Source: Termitomyces sp. T153
Taxonomy: Eukaryota; Basidiomycota; Agaricomycetes; Agaricales; Lyophyllaceae
Assembly (NCBI GenBank): GCA_018296165.2
Contig: JACKQL020000068.1
Location: forward strand, 186,001 to 250,000
DNA: 64,000 nucleotides
Direction of reading: 5' to 3'
Part shown: piece after piece, positions 33,075 through 44,825 of the stretch
How the letters are laid out: each line of letters starts with the position of its first letter
How positions within the stretch are numbered: position 1 is the first letter of the stretch
Program-made: the position numbers and the translations under genes
Notes under the pieces: model-generated
The model's database searches: none
What the model was told of the DNA's origin: nothing
Seen by the model: the letters and a program-made list of their open reading frames with translations, nothing else

Positions 33075-35062
33075 ATGTCGTCTGTTGTTCCCTGTGTCTC
33101 CCGAACGAGGGCCTACTTCCTTCTTTTCCTCTTCTCAGCTGCTCAGCTGCTGGATATTGTGAACGTCACTGCTCCGGTCATTGCCTTGCCAAAAGTTACT
33201 CGGGACCTTGATCTCGTCGTCTCAGAGAGCCAATGGGTCCTGAACGCGTACACTTTGACGTTTGGTGCATTTCTCCTGATAGTAATTCATTGAATCTTGT
33301 CTTTGTCTCGCAACCGAAGTTTGAATGGCAGTCATTTTAGGGAGGTAGATTCGCTGCTGTATATGGCCCCAAGGCACTTTTTATTTCCGGACTTATGACG
33401 GTTGGACTGGGATCCATCATTAATGGGTTTGCCATCAACGGCCCTATGCTGTTTGTAATTAGAGCTTTGCAGGGTATCGGTATGTGTCATGTATGGTATC
33501 AAATAGGTTTGATCTGAGGTCTTTTGAGGTGCTGCATTCACGGTTCCGTCGGCGATCGTTATGATTGTACTGCTCTTTCCGAACAGAATGGAACAGGATC
33601 GTGCATTATCACTGTGCGTTGATCTAGTAGATCTTATTCCTTCGATTTTGTTTAAAGTATCATAGATTTGCAGGCCTCGGTGCGGTAGGAAACATGGGAG
33701 GGCTTGTGATGTGAGCTCCGGCTAGGTGTACGTGACAGCTAATCACACTTACCCTTGCTTATTAGTGGCGGTATCATTTCGGAAAGGATTGGGTGGAGAT
33801 GGTGTTTCTGGATAATGGCAATGGCTATTCTACCGATATGCCTTGTAACGTTTTTCCTGTCACCAAGCCCAGCGAGTACCAGAAGCAAAAGTGATGTGTA
33901 CAAGAATATGGACTGGGTTGGACTTTTCCTGATGACAGGTAAATGTTCGAGTTATGAAGTTATTGAGGAAGTATGAACTGATCCGATTCCTGTAGCCGCT
34001 GTGCTTCTTCTTGTCTTCGCCGTTACTGAAGGCAACGTCAAAGGTTGGGCCTCAAAGGAGGTACTCCCTCCTCTCATCATATCTCTTCTTTTGTTTCCAG
34101 TCTTCGGCTTTGTGGAGACAATCGCAAAGGAACCTCTCATACCCCCGTGGATCTGGACCCTCCCAACATTCACTCCTTTATTTTTCATTGTCTTGAGGTA
34201 TGGCTCGGACCCTTGGATGGAATGTTCGTATTTATCAGACGTATCCTCTTCAAGTGAATATGCATACATGAACACCCTCGTTTTGCAGTCGTCAGAAGTC
34301 TTCCAACGAGTGTGGAATGTGTCAGCAGTCAATGCTGCTATCAGGATGTGAGTTGATCCGTTTACCCCATATTGTGGACACAATCCATTTCTTGCTGTGT
34401 CATCTAGTATTCCCTTTGGATTGACAGGTGCTTCGCATGTTTTACTGCATAGTGTCGTTCTATAGGCCCTCTAGGTCTGATCACAACTTTCATTGTGGGT
34501 ACACTCACACCATATGTCTCACCACGTTTCCTTCTTTGCGGCGGACACGCCCTCGTACTGGCCGGAGCTGTACTCCTTGCCTTCTCAGGAACAGAAGACA
34601 CGTACTGGACCAAGGTCTTCCCCGCCTTTATAATTTCATGTGCCGGCCTGGCTACGGCCTTCGTCTCATCAAAGTACGTGCTAAGAGACGCCTACTCATT
34701 GACGCAACGTTCCAACTATACTCAACAGCATCGCCATGTTACGTGCGCCTCTCTTCAGTTCTGGAGTCGATCTTCTTGAGACTACATCGCTCATCGGTGC
34801 CATTTTCAACGCGAGTCTGCAAATTGGATCTTCCGTAGGTCTTTCAATTGTTATCGCCATAAGCACCAAAGTGAGCGGTGGTGATGTGAGCGACTTCAAA
34901 GGGTACAGGGCGGGTTGGTGGTTCATCGCGGGCCTGGCTGGATTCGAAGCATTGCTTGCAGCGATCTCGTTGTGGCGCCATGGGATGCCACCAAATCATC
35001 TGGATGATGAGAAGACTCTGGAAAAGGGCCAAGATTCGTGGTCCGAAAGGCCATCTGAGTAG
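33075..35062 (+). CDS. MFS transporter, DHA2 (drug:H+ antiporter) type
   Basis: About ten exons splice into a complete transporter of the 14-helix DHA2 family, which exports drugs and toxic compounds in exchange for protons at the plasma membrane. Landmarks: FLFSAAQLLDIVNVTAPVIA with SESQWVLNAYTLTFGAFLLI (helices 1-2), GGRFAAVYGPKALFISGLMT (the loop 2-3 signature GGR.ADxxG-like), VIRALQGIG, LFAGLGAVGNMGGLVIGGII then SERIGWRWCFWI (the conserved element before helix 6), then helices through TPYVSPR, PLFSSGVDLLETTSLIGAIF and YRAGWWFIAGLAGFEALLAA. Introns are about 40-65 nt with GT-AG ends. Each junction I tested keeps the family frame, for example SLFAGLGAVGN and SEYAYMNTLV. Stop at 35062. No damage seen. 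Substrate unknown; neighbours give no pathway hint. Confidence 0.85.
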
Positions 35063-36806
35063 ATCTAGACAAGCACGTTATACGTACATGGCACGAACAT
35101 ATTTAGGCACATGTTTCAAATATTACATCATAGAGCGGGAAATGAATGGCAGACTTCGATACACATTAAAGACCGAAGTCTTTGATACCCTCATTTCAGA
35201 TCTCATTGATTCGTCCGCCTCATGCAGTACTACCTGCTTGGAAGGAGTATGGATTGAAGACACGGGGACCACCATGCTGCGTCGACACAAGTAGTACACC
35301 GTCATAGAAAACTATTCACGATCAAAAGTGGTTCTTCCTCGCTGTAGTAACTAGTACTGGAAGATTCTTGTGATTTGTACTTGGGACATAGTTCGAAACT
35401 CCTTGTATCGCTTTAGCTATAGGCGTCAGTCGGAGTCCTAATGCGTATAATATCGTCATCTGCAACATGTTATCGATATGTTGTTTCATCAGCGCAGTGT
35501 TTCGCATCTGACCATTTAGCAGACGTTCTTCTATTTCATCTGCACTTCAGTGATACAGGGACAATCTGTCATAACAAAATCTATGAATGACAAATTGCGA
35601 TGTATGACTCTCAAGTCGTGTGAGGTTAAGATTGCATCACACATACCACCTACGTTACAGTCAAATGAGATGGAAACACGTTTAAAAGGGGTATGTGTAG
35701 GACACGACTCCCCAAAAAATCAAACGTCACAGAAAAGGCGCCTTGAAGATTGCTAAGATATGGACTATCATAAAGACCAAATATCAGCATTAGAAGGAGG
35801 CGGCTACAAGATCAACTTATTCACGGATGCGTTCTTTGACTTGGGGCAGAGCAGCTGCCACTTGCGATTGAGCAACAGAAACAACGACCGGATCATTTCT
35901 GCGCAGGTTGTCATACGTCACTCTGATCTAGTATCAATGATGAACGTCTCGATGAGCGTCTCAAGATTCACAGCGATAAGTCCCATTCCTAATCAAGACC
36001 TAGTATGTAGACATCGGCATAGAGTTCGGACAGAGAGGTACCAAGTCCTGATGATTCTAGCATGTTCCTCGTCACTATATTTTAGGAGTAAGCTAGCGAG
36101 TCAATGGCGTTAGAGCACTTTCGAGCCATGTCCCTCCCGGATATTGAAGTTACACCAGAAGCCGAGACAAAGAAGAGAACAAGGACATGTGAAAGACGGA
36201 AGGAACGATAGATGCATTGAATAACACAGCAGGTTTCATGTGCGGGCAGTGTTTGCCGTGCGACATGAACCTGTTGTGGCCCGACACGTCATAGCGTTTT
36301 CAATAAGAGTTTGGATCCGCAGATGCGGCCGCGCAGATGTGGTCTGAGGTCGGTTAGACCATGGTGAGACGAAACATCCGTCGCGAGGCATAAGGTATGA
36401 GCGTATAACATATACGATATCTTCAGGTAAAAACATGTGCAGTAGACTTGCAATTGGTCATTACAAGATGTGTGAAATCCCCGGAGATCTGATTATTCAA
36501 GGTAACTCACCTGCTGTACCACATGATCAAACTCCCACAACTCAGCGGAGCAAAACGGTTTTTCCTCTTTGTCGAAAAGTGTAGAAAAAAGGAACTGACC
36601 ATTCGACTTGAATTTATCTCTAAATCATCTCACATACGCTCAACTATCATGCACAAATACTGCACAGCCACGACCCTACCTTGATCGGTCCAATCAGTTC
36701 CATTTCTTGCCGACGCCGACCGCGTTATAGCCTGCACGTTTCCATCTTCTTCGGCTCTTCTTCTCTTGCCCGATTCTTTGCATCACCTCGTGCCCACAGC
36801 GCCGTA
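35063..36806. other. Intergenic; no gene recognised
   Basis: A 117-codon open frame at 35760-36113 has no recognisable domain. The last 150 bp before the BTB gene are pyrimidine-rich and include candidate leader sequence. An upstream in-frame extension of the BTB gene to 36681 looks like leader rather than protein. Confidence 0.35.
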
Positions 36807-38168
36807 ATGAGCAGGAGCGCCGACTTCTGGCTGCACGACGGCTCCATCATCCTCAGCGTCGAGAACACGCTGTTCCGCGTGCACCAGACTATACTAGTCA
36901 ATCATTCTCAGGTATTCGCGGATCTCTTTAGTTTACCACAACCGAACGCAGCGGATGGAGGGGACGAAACGATCGAAGGATGTCGTGTCGTTGTTCTCGC
37001 GGACGACAGTGCAGCCGATTTCGAGGATCTACTGGGTGCAATATATCACCCCTCGTATGTTTTCTCTATATTTCAGTCTTTTTGAGTGGTGCTGATTCTG
37101 CTCTCGAGACATTTCGATGATTTACCTGCAGACGCAGACCTTGATGTGCTTCTGGAGTTTATAAGCGGTATTCTACGACTAAGCACGAAATATATCATCC
37201 CCGCGCTGCGAAAGCGCTGTATTTCTCTCCTGAGCGCACGATTTCCAACGACGTACGAAGACTACATGGCGTCTTCACCCCGGCCGTATACGCCATCCAT
37301 GGCCAAGAGCGCTGGTGAGCGATTCGAAGACCACGGTGTCGTGCAGGACGACACAATTGCAACCATGACCACGCCAGTTACAGCGACGTATAGCACTGTC
37401 ACATCCTCCCTTGCACCTACATCACCACCGACGACACTCGCATCCTCTATCTATCCTGTTCCCAGTTCATCGCGACCTATCAATCCGATCCCGAACAACG
37501 CCGCGCACCCTTCACCCACAATACCCCACACAATCCGTCATTCCCGCTCACGTCGACACTCCTCCCAGCGCCACGATCACCACCGTAACCGAGAACAAGA
37601 CCACGAACGCTCGCGGGACAAACCCAGCAAACCTACGAAACCCTTCAAAACACCCTCCATACCCTCATTCCCACTTCCTAAATCCTCCTCGCTAATGCGC
37701 ACGATCACCCTCGCTCAGTCCACCAATGTACCTACCATCCTTCCTTACCTTTATTACCTCCTCGCGCGTACCTCCTCTCCGCGTCGTTTCCTGTCGCACT
37801 CCCCAACCTCGTTATCATGGCATCAAAAAACCCTCGTCCTAGTCGGCCGCACGCATCTACACGCCGCTGAACTCTCCCTCTCCCACGCCTTCCTCATCGC
37901 GTTCGAAGCTTCGCCGAACTGCGTGACACCGAACGCGTGTAGAGCAAGCAGGGGCCCGATGATGGAATGGGCGATGTTGTGTACGACGGGGAGGGGTCCG
38001 GAACCGTTGAGGCCTTGGGAGAGGTGGGAGAGGTTGGGAGTCTGTGAGAGGTGTGTGGGGCATGCAAAGGGTAAACATGAGAGGGGACGTAGGGAGGTGT
38101 GGGAGAGGTTACCTGGGTTCTTCGAGATGGGATCGTGGAGCCGGTTAGGGAAGACACAGGATGCGTAG
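36807..38168 (+). CDS. BTB/POZ domain protein
   Basis: Two exons (36807-37054, 37109-38168) around a 54-nt GT-AG intron give 435 residues. The N-terminus is a BTB domain in its fungal form: DFWLHDGSIILSVENTLFRV, HQTILVNHSQVFADLFSLPQ, CRVVVLADD, DFEDLLGAIY, then FISGILRLSTKYIIPALRKR. BTB domains dimerise and often link cargo to cullin-3 ligases. A low-complexity Ser/Pro/His-rich linker (about residues 130-230) follows, then a C-terminal part with LARTSSPRRFLSHSPTSLSW and a Cys-bearing end (CTTGRGPEP, CERCVGHAKG). Target unknown. The start at 36807 was chosen because MSRSADFWLHDGS is the usual beginning of these proteins. The base composition is GC-rich and normal for a host gene. Confidence 0.85.
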
Positions 38169-38724
38169 GGAAGGCCAGGGGCTACGGATGTGACAAGATG
38201 CCAGGGGCGTTGATGGATTCGGAGGGAGGAGCCCTGAATGGAGACGAAGAATGACGAGGCTATGTATTGATGACTCCGATTTGATTGTATGTAAAAACAT
38301 GTATTGTCACGACCTTTACTTATTTATGTAACTCTAGGGTTGCCAACACAAGCTCTACTACATCACTCGTATATGTACATGACACATGGCCTCGTAAATG
38401 TTTTTAGTCTCCATCGACTACTTCCACATTGCGGAGTGCTGGCACGAGCTATACTATGTTAATCATATACATAAATGAAATGATGATTCCGTGGTCTTGT
38501 AAATGTTTCATACAGGAGCTCAGTATGATCATGATTGAATGCTCCACCGAAATATGGCGCCCATTCTTGCTGTCCGGTGCGCGCGCTGGGCAGTTTCCCA
38601 TCATCACACTCATGATAGGGAGATTCAATATGTTGGTCCATGAATAACTATCTGGACCATGCGCACATTGGGGGTATATAATCAACAAGTCGGATTTAGG
38701 ATAGCAACAAGATCCGTTCTTGCT
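38169..38724. other. Intergenic; upstream region of the seven-helix gene
   Basis: The motif TACATGACACATGGCCTCGTAAATG (38376-38400 region) recurs in variant form near 38490-38508 (GTGGTCTTGTAAATG), with ACACAAGCTCTACTAC/GCACGAGCTATACTAT before each: an imperfect duplication of about 105 bp. A TATATAA-like box (GTATATAATC, about 38673) lies about 50 bp before the start codon. Confidence 0.4.
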
Positions 38725-40028
38725 ATGACCCCTGATGAACGAGAGATTATTCAGGCCCTTGGAGATCTCCTTCTTCATGATTTCTATCAGCAGATTGTCA
38801 TGATCCTGACTTTTGGTATGTATGTCCTTCCGCCATAGTCTTGATTTTGCGTTGAAAATGGATACAGGAATTGTCTGCCCTCTGGGAATTCTTGGAGTGA
38901 AGAACTCTATGAAGCTAGTCTTTTGACTATCAAATACAATAGGATACAAGCCACTTATGCTTTTGCAGGAATTCCTCGCACAGACTAACGAGATGTATCA
39001 TGCTGCTTGGGATTTTCATAGCAACTTGTTTCATGATCATACAATTTGGAATCGTGGTTCTATATATCCGTTTGGGCATGATCCAGAATACCAGCACACC
39101 ACTTGCAGTGAAGCGTGCATTAACCAACAAGCAGATCATTCCCTGTAAGGTGGCTGTCACTGTGCTTCAGCTTATTCCAGTAGGTTCCTTTTCAGGTTGT
39201 ATCACTGGTTCTCATTATTAGTAGCTTCTTACAAATGATGGCTTAATGGTCTGGCGAGCATGGGTTATTTTCTCAAGAAGACAGTGGGCTCTCTGGACCC
39301 TAATTTTCCTTTGGATACTCACGCTTGGTGTGTTTTCATTGTTTCTTTGTCACCGCTGCTATAGGTCTATAAGTTAGAATTTCATAGGCGCCATAGTTGG
39401 CACAACCATCACCATGGCCAGATCCAATCTTGTGGCCAACCAATTATTGATTGGGAGCATCGCACTAACATTCTCGACTAATTTGATCACAACCTGCTTC
39501 ATTGGATACACACTCTGGCAAGTCATAAGATCTCGATATACAAAATTTTCTTTATTGTTAATAGGGGATATTGGAGAGTTATTACACAATGCAACAGACC
39601 AGTTCAAGGCTTACACAGGCGAAGAAAAGTCTGGATAGTGCTGCTTTTGTTTGTTGAGATTGGGTTCATTTATTCTCTGCTCCAGGTGTGTTGCAGCAAC
39701 TATAGCTGGGAAGTTTCTGAAACAATGAATTGAATACCATTCGAAGCTTTTCCTCATGGTCGATGTAATTCTATCGACTGATTTCGAAACAGCAATAGAG
39801 CTGTCAATGGCTCAAAATACCATCGATATAATTTCCATCATTTGCAATATGTTATCGGCATGTTATTCACTTGCCGTAATGATGAGACATAACTCATGGT
39901 CTTTACAGATGTTCTACCCAGTCATTGTCACATTGCTGATTCAGGGTCCCTCTCTCATACTAGGCATCCTTGAGTCAGCAACTTCAATTGATGAAGTACA
40001 AGTCAATAGAATTGACATCGAAACCTAG
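38725..40028 (+). CDS. Seven-helix membrane protein of unknown function, with three GC-AG introns
   Basis: Eight exons reconstruct a protein that starts MTPDEREIIQALGDLLLHDF and has hydrophobic helices such as RCIMLLGIFIATCFMIIQFG, LLTNDGLMVWRAWVIFSRRQ, STNLITTCFIGYTLW and MFYPVIVTLLIQGPSLILGI. It is a clear paralogue of 54595-55855 (for example RLGMIQNTSTPL versus RLGMIDNTATPL). Exons 1-3 have the same lengths as there (91, 46, 211 nt). Introns at 38914-38968, 39518-39564 and 39858-39908 begin with GC where the paralogue has GT. The last of these is 51 nt and in frame, so retention would also give an open protein. The family is unknown to me beyond a resemblance to basidiomycete seven-helix (DUF6533-like) proteins. 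It may be functional or newly decaying. Confidence 0.65.
38914..38968 (+). other. GC-AG intron 2 (GCTAGT...TTGCAG)
   Basis: Splicing ATGAA/GCTAGT to CAG/GAATTCC gives MKNSSHRLTRCIM, colinear with VRKPAHRKTACIM of the paralogue, and leaves a 46-nt exon upstream and a 211-nt exon downstream, both identical in length to the paralogue. No GT in the vicinity gives the right frame. Confidence 0.7.
39518..39564 (+). other. GC-AG intron (GCAAGT...AATAG)
   Basis: CTCTG/GCAAGT joins to GGGATATTGG to read LWGYWRV, colinear with LWGHRRM of the paralogue, whose donor is GTAATT. Read-through would hit a stop after about 30 codons. Confidence 0.7.
39858..39908 (+). other. GC-AG intron (GCATGT...TTACAG)
   Basis: It joins CNMLS to MFYPVIV, matching CTMLS/TLYPIIV of the paralogue, which has a GTATGT donor at the same point. 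Confidence 0.65.
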
Positions 40029-40861
40029 TTGCCAATGGTTCTTCCACCAATCATAAGTCACTTATCCCCTTCTCTAATTTCTCACCCAACTATAAATGAT
40101 GCACTAGAAATTTGTGTCAAATGTGTTACGTTACCAAAGTAGAACAAGATTGATCTTTATTCATTAATAATATTATTTGCATTTGATACTCTCAGTTGAT
40201 GGATTAGGCAAGGAATACATTAAATGATCTGAATCTATATTTGGATTGACCATATACTACCAAAACAGTAAGTCTTCATCATGGAATACTTTCACCACTT
40301 GTATCTCGATAACTTTCATTTACCTCTTCCTCCTGGAAATTCGACCTCTTTCTCTCTTCCATCCACTAATGTATACTCGCGCTTGAAGCCGATAAACACG
40401 CTTTCTTGAATTGCGAAGAGCCCTACGCAATGTTTCGCCCGCTTCCTTTCGCATTGTTCGTAAAGATTATCACTAAACGATGTTTCGTGGGCCCCTTCAC
40501 GTTCCTCTACTACGACTCCTCGACAAGCTCTCTACCTATTGTGCAAATTGCGCAATTCAAGTCAGTACTCCACGAGTAAGGTTAATGACCCAGATCCAGG
40601 GTCCAGGTCGATTTTATCAATACATAGGGATGGATGGATGGAGCCTTTTATTTCATTCGAGAACTATTTACAAGACAATAGCCTCAGTCCATCCACCTTC
40701 CGCCCTCGGTCTGAAGAATACAGGCAGCAGAATTTGTAAGTTCTCGAAATAAGGATAATTATGTCAATGTCCTATCAAGAAATATACGCATAGCAATTAC
40801 ACGACCTTGGACGCACCTACGTTCCATTATGCGATTTCCAGACGCGTGAACTTCGATGGTC
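40029..40861. other. Intergenic; no gene recognised
   Basis: A short open frame from about 40430 (MFRPLPFALFVKIITK) has no family match known to me. Confidence 0.3.
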
Positions 40862-41620
40862 TCAAGATCGAGAAATCGTTCGAACCGTCAGGGGTTGGAA
40901 GAGCACTATGTAGTCATCTTGCAGCTGCTGGGCAATCATTGTTGCGACAAGTATCACAGCCATCGGGTACATTGCCTGGAAATGGTAATTAGGTCGACAA
41001 GTGATAATCACGAAATGACAAATAACCCGACTGTAGCCCATATTAGTGAAAACAGCTGACACATAGTCGGATGGAGTGTGTCTAAGTAGACTGAGAGTGA
41101 GCGATAGAAAACGACGGCGTTAACTATCTATGGATCAAGAATGAACACTCGATAGTGTAGAACCTATTTACCGCATTTAGAACCACATGTCCTATGCCAC
41201 AGGGACAAGGTACTTACCAAGGCCTGTTGCGATCAGTCCGGTAGCAGATCGAGTATCCAACTCTCACCCTGGACTCCGAAAGGCGGGATAAGGTAGTTGT
41301 GGAGCTCAAGGAACATCAATGCTATAGATGCAACCCAGTATACTGTTGCACAAAGGAAGGCCATGCAAATCCTCGCAAGCAGTGGTCCTGTTGCCGTGAT
41401 TAGTCTTCAACGTCTAGTGTATCCTTAGTATTTGAATCTTGCTCCTGGAGGCATCAATTACCGGAAAGTCAGGGCTGTTGAGTTGTAACAACGAGTATTC
41501 CTGAAAATGGATCAGAATATGAGATGTGAGGAATGACTTGCGAAACTCGCCGTACAACAATGTAAAGGGTAGTGCAAGCACTGTACGAATATAGGATACA
41601 ATGTCCGACAATTGGCAATT
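40862..41620 (-). pseudogene. Decayed seven-helix membrane protein gene
   Basis: The minus strand carries separated hydrophobic exons. MSDIVSYIRTVLALPFTLLY is followed by RICMAFLCATVYWVASIALM and FLELHNYLIPPFGVQ (about 41375-41235), then by VNAVVFYRSLSVY-like sequence, and near the end by AMYPMAVILVATMIAQQLQD (about 40975-40862). The order resembles the seven-helix genes at 38725 and 54595 (helix pair, WRAW-like loop, YP.I.. helix), but the spacing leaves no room for all helices, so exons are lost. Call is tentative. Confidence 0.35.
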
Positions 41621-42788
41621 CTTCCCTGTCGTCAGGAGCGAGCATGGCGAGGAGATTGTATACAGAACTTAGGAATGAATCAGTCTTGAATATGACCCAA
41701 TTTCGAACAGAGATCTCAGGACAGATAAAAAGAGCTCTAAGGGAAGACGATCAGGGCAAGATTGAAGCTGAAGGGCGATGAAATCGGATAGCCTGAACTT
41801 GATGATTCATGACAGACTTGTTAGTGAGGTACGATCATGCTCCATTGACCACATAGGAAGTCATTCTCTGAAGAAAGGATTTTGTATAATAATATCTGTC
41901 AAGTTACAAGATTTGAATGTGGTGATAGGATTTGGATACAGTATTTCGGGGGCATTAGTCTGCAATGCGATCCAATTTCCAATGGAGATCTCAGCTAGAT
42001 AAGAGCTCCGCAAAGACGGTCAGACCAAGACTTGGATATGCATCAATTTTCGATATGACTCAAAGAACTCTAAGCGAAGACGATCCAACTATGATTCGTC
42101 AATGATGGCGATAAGACTTCCTAACTAACACCGCGAAGACGATCAGACCCAGATTTAAGGGAGCAGTTTACGATAGAAGCTGACGGTGAGTTCGGGTAGT
42201 CTGAATGGAAGCACACTGGAATATTTGATGGCGAGGAGAATGCATGTTAAGCCCAAGGGCACGAACAATATTTATGCTACTCACAAGTGACAGCCACCTC
42301 ACTATTTAGGAAGCCAATTGGCTCCATCCTGAACGCACAGCCAGGATGAATGGATCAGTGTAGATAGTCGTTCATACATAGTATCGTGCAGCTATGAGAA
42401 AACCTGGACCTGAAGCATTCCAGTGGCACAATCGGCCAAAAGAAAGCGCGCACAACGAACTCAAAGGCAACGGGTACATAGAAGAAGCAAAGCATTGAAC
42501 AACGCGATGGAGGCACGAGATCTAATGCGCTCAAGAATCATACGACTCACCAGCTCGGTCTATGATAATGATTGGCGTTCCCTGAGAGGTGGTCGTACAT
42601 CGCGATCACAATCGGAGCCACGCGTATACAGCGTCGACAAGGCAGGGGAGAGAAGCTCTCTTACCCTTTGCATTCCGGCTACGGCACCGCATTACGCAGC
42701 GCTGCGTCCGCTGGTCCGGGAGAGATAGGGGAGCTAGGTTTAGATCACTTCGGCGCATGTTTCCTCAGAAATAAGGCGGGACGTACGG
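41621..42788. other. Region of degenerate internal repeats, no gene recognised
   Basis: GAAGACGATC-type motifs recur at about 41745, 42015 (AAAGACGGTC), 42076 and 42135. CGAACAGAGATCTCAGGACAG (41705) resembles CAATGGAGATCTCAGCTAGA (41981), suggesting a duplicated unit of about 270 bp. Open frames at 42423-42808 on the plus strand show no domain. Confidence 0.35.
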
Positions 42789-43357
42789 TCAGGGGACTAG
42801 CGGCCTAGTCAATTTGTTAGGAGCAGATATGAGTGGTGCAAAACCGTTCTGGCGCATAGAGGCAGGAGGAGGGTCGGTGGGGGTGGAAGATCTCTCCGGG
42901 AAGCCATCCTGCGGAAGATTGGAATTTGACAGCTCTTGACGCAGTTCATGTAGCCGTCTTTTTATGTCCCTCTGCACCTCTGATAGTTTGGGTCCCCCAC
43001 CAGGTTCGATGCAACTACCGGTGTCGTTGCAGAAATGGAAACAGTGTCCACAATTGTTTCTGCATTCCCAGCGGCTGCTTCAGGAAAGTCCTTGTCTGAG
43101 GCATCTTCGACAGCGGGTCTACGTGTCTGATTCGACGACTCTTCTGCTACTGCTCCAAGCAAGGTCGGTCGCAAGGTATGAGAACTAGACATCATGGGCC
43201 CGTCCTCGAGATCTTCCCCTACCTCTAGCAGACATGAGGAACCAGAGAAGACGAGTATCTGGAGTATAATCCAAGGAACAAAGCTGCGAGTGCAAACGCG
43301 AAAACGATATGCATAGACTTGAGTCCGCGTCAACCATCGGATGTCACGCCGCGTCAC
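42789..43357 (-). CDS. Hypothetical protein with N-terminal membrane segment
   Basis: A 131-codon open frame begins at 43357 with FVPWIILQILVFSGSSCLLE, a possible membrane or signal segment, then a Thr/Ala-rich part. A second open segment (about 43010-42789) reads SEVQRDIKRRLHELRQELSN, a charged helix. The two are in different frames and would need an intron near 43020 that I cannot place confidently. No family recognised. It is the upstream neighbour, on the other side, of the HMG-box gene and lies in CpG-normal sequence, so a small real gene is plausible. Confidence 0.3.
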
Positions 43358-43701
43358 CCATCATAATAGACTTTGCGAAAGGACATCCATGCGCATTGTT
43401 GACGTGTTGTTTACTCATTTCATACATGTCCTTCCCTGCTCATCATGAAGTATTGCGTCATTCCAATCATTTAAGTGACTGGTATCTTTCTCTCAAGTCA
43501 AGGCGTACGCTTCATTGTTTCAATTGATCGACTCGAATGTAGCTTCCTTGATCTTACAATGTCTGAGCGGATTAGTTGACGTCTCGTAGTCTTTTTAAGT
43601 TTCAGATTGTACATTGTATTTGAGTAGGAAGCACTTGGAGTCAAGAGTACACAGATCTATCCCTCTTTTATTCTAACCTTAGTTCCGATAATCTTGGTAT
43701 A
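43358..43701. other. Intergenic
   Basis: Nothing recognised; 3' flank of the HMG-box gene. Confidence 0.35.
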
Positions 43702-44825
43702 TCAAACTGCCAAGTATGATTGGATAGCTTGCGCCTCCGGGGCTGCCGCGGGGATTGGGAGGTAAAGAACGACGGGGATCCTGGATAAACCATCGAGGGA
43801 TGAGACACTGGGCGGAGCTGAGGGTCGAGCCAGAAGGCGAGGGTAGAGTTCAGGCAGGCCGGGAGATGGTGAAACTGAGTTGTTCATGTGCTGCTGCTGA
43901 ATAAGGTTAAGGGGAATGCCATAAGAGGTTATACAGTCTGGCCTTGTGAAGTTTCGGTCATGAAACGAGGGGAGAGGAGTCATGTATTGAGCATCCTTAT
44001 GCAGTGGGAAGTTGGAGACACCATTGTGGAAACTGGGGTTAAAGAGTGATGCATTGAATGTGGGCAATGGCAAGTCACCTCTCAGATGAGGCATGGCCGC
44101 GCATGGTTGATGGACTGGAGCAGAGAGAGCCGGAAGATCATTGGCTGCACGACATTCCCCTAGCAACATGCGTTGTTGCTGTTGGGATATGGAGATCAAT
44201 GGGAAATTGGACGGTGAACATGGGATAGAGGGGACATTAGGCGTGGTTTGTGTATGCATAGCATTGGGTTTGCGGCCAGGCATTGCAAGCAAGTTGCCCT
44301 TTCTGTCGTTGACGAGATGAGAGATTTCTTCGTATCGACGACCTTCTTCAAAATTTGTCACAGACTTTTTCTTCTTTGGCTTGTTCTTGTTGTGTACAGG
44401 ACGGTAGCGGTAGTTGGGATACTGGACCATATGTTGTTGCTTTACCTCCTTTGCCATGTCCCTCCATATTTTCTTCTCTTGTAGAGGAAGATTCTTCCAG
44501 TACTTACCTAATTATATCAATCGATCAGATCCCAATCAATGGATGAAACAAAGAACTGACCTAGTATTGCAGAAAGCCTGTCACTGTTCGTCCGAATTGA
44601 TGGGATATGATTTCGACTGCAATAGTGTTGGCGGAAGAGCATAAAGGAATTCATCGGTCGAGGAATGTAACCCTCAGAGAGTTTTTTACCTGACCGTCTA
44701 CAAGTGGATTTTGTTGCAGGCATTGTGGAGGGTGGGCATAAGGTAGAGATAGTCGAGGGAGGCCCAGGTACTGAAGGGAACGTTGAGACTTCCTCTACAT
44801 TAGCTACTGGAGTTGCGTTACTCAA
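43702..44825 (-). CDS. HMG-box transcription factor (MATA_HMG/Sox-like)
   Basis: Two exons (44825-44561 and 44507-43702) around a 53-nt GT-AG intron give 356 residues. The HMG box spans about residues 50-125: YIPRPMNSFMLFRQHYCSRN, SDRLSAILGKYWKNLPLQEK, KIWRDMAKEVKQQHMVQYPN, YRYRP. This is the sequence-specific class (PRPxNSFMLF...YRYRP) that bends DNA in the nucleus and in fungi includes mating-type and pheromone-response regulators such as Prf1/Ste11. The intron interrupts the box at a site common in these genes. The C-terminal part is rich in Pro, Asn and Gln, with FEEGRRYEEISHLV after the box, consistent with an activation region. No sign of a mating-type locus is seen around it, so its pathway is open. 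Intact. Confidence 0.85.

Noticed and set aside
42423..42808. Overlapping Arg-rich open frames
   Set aside because: Three frames are open over the same bases and none shows a domain or splice pattern, so composition explains them.
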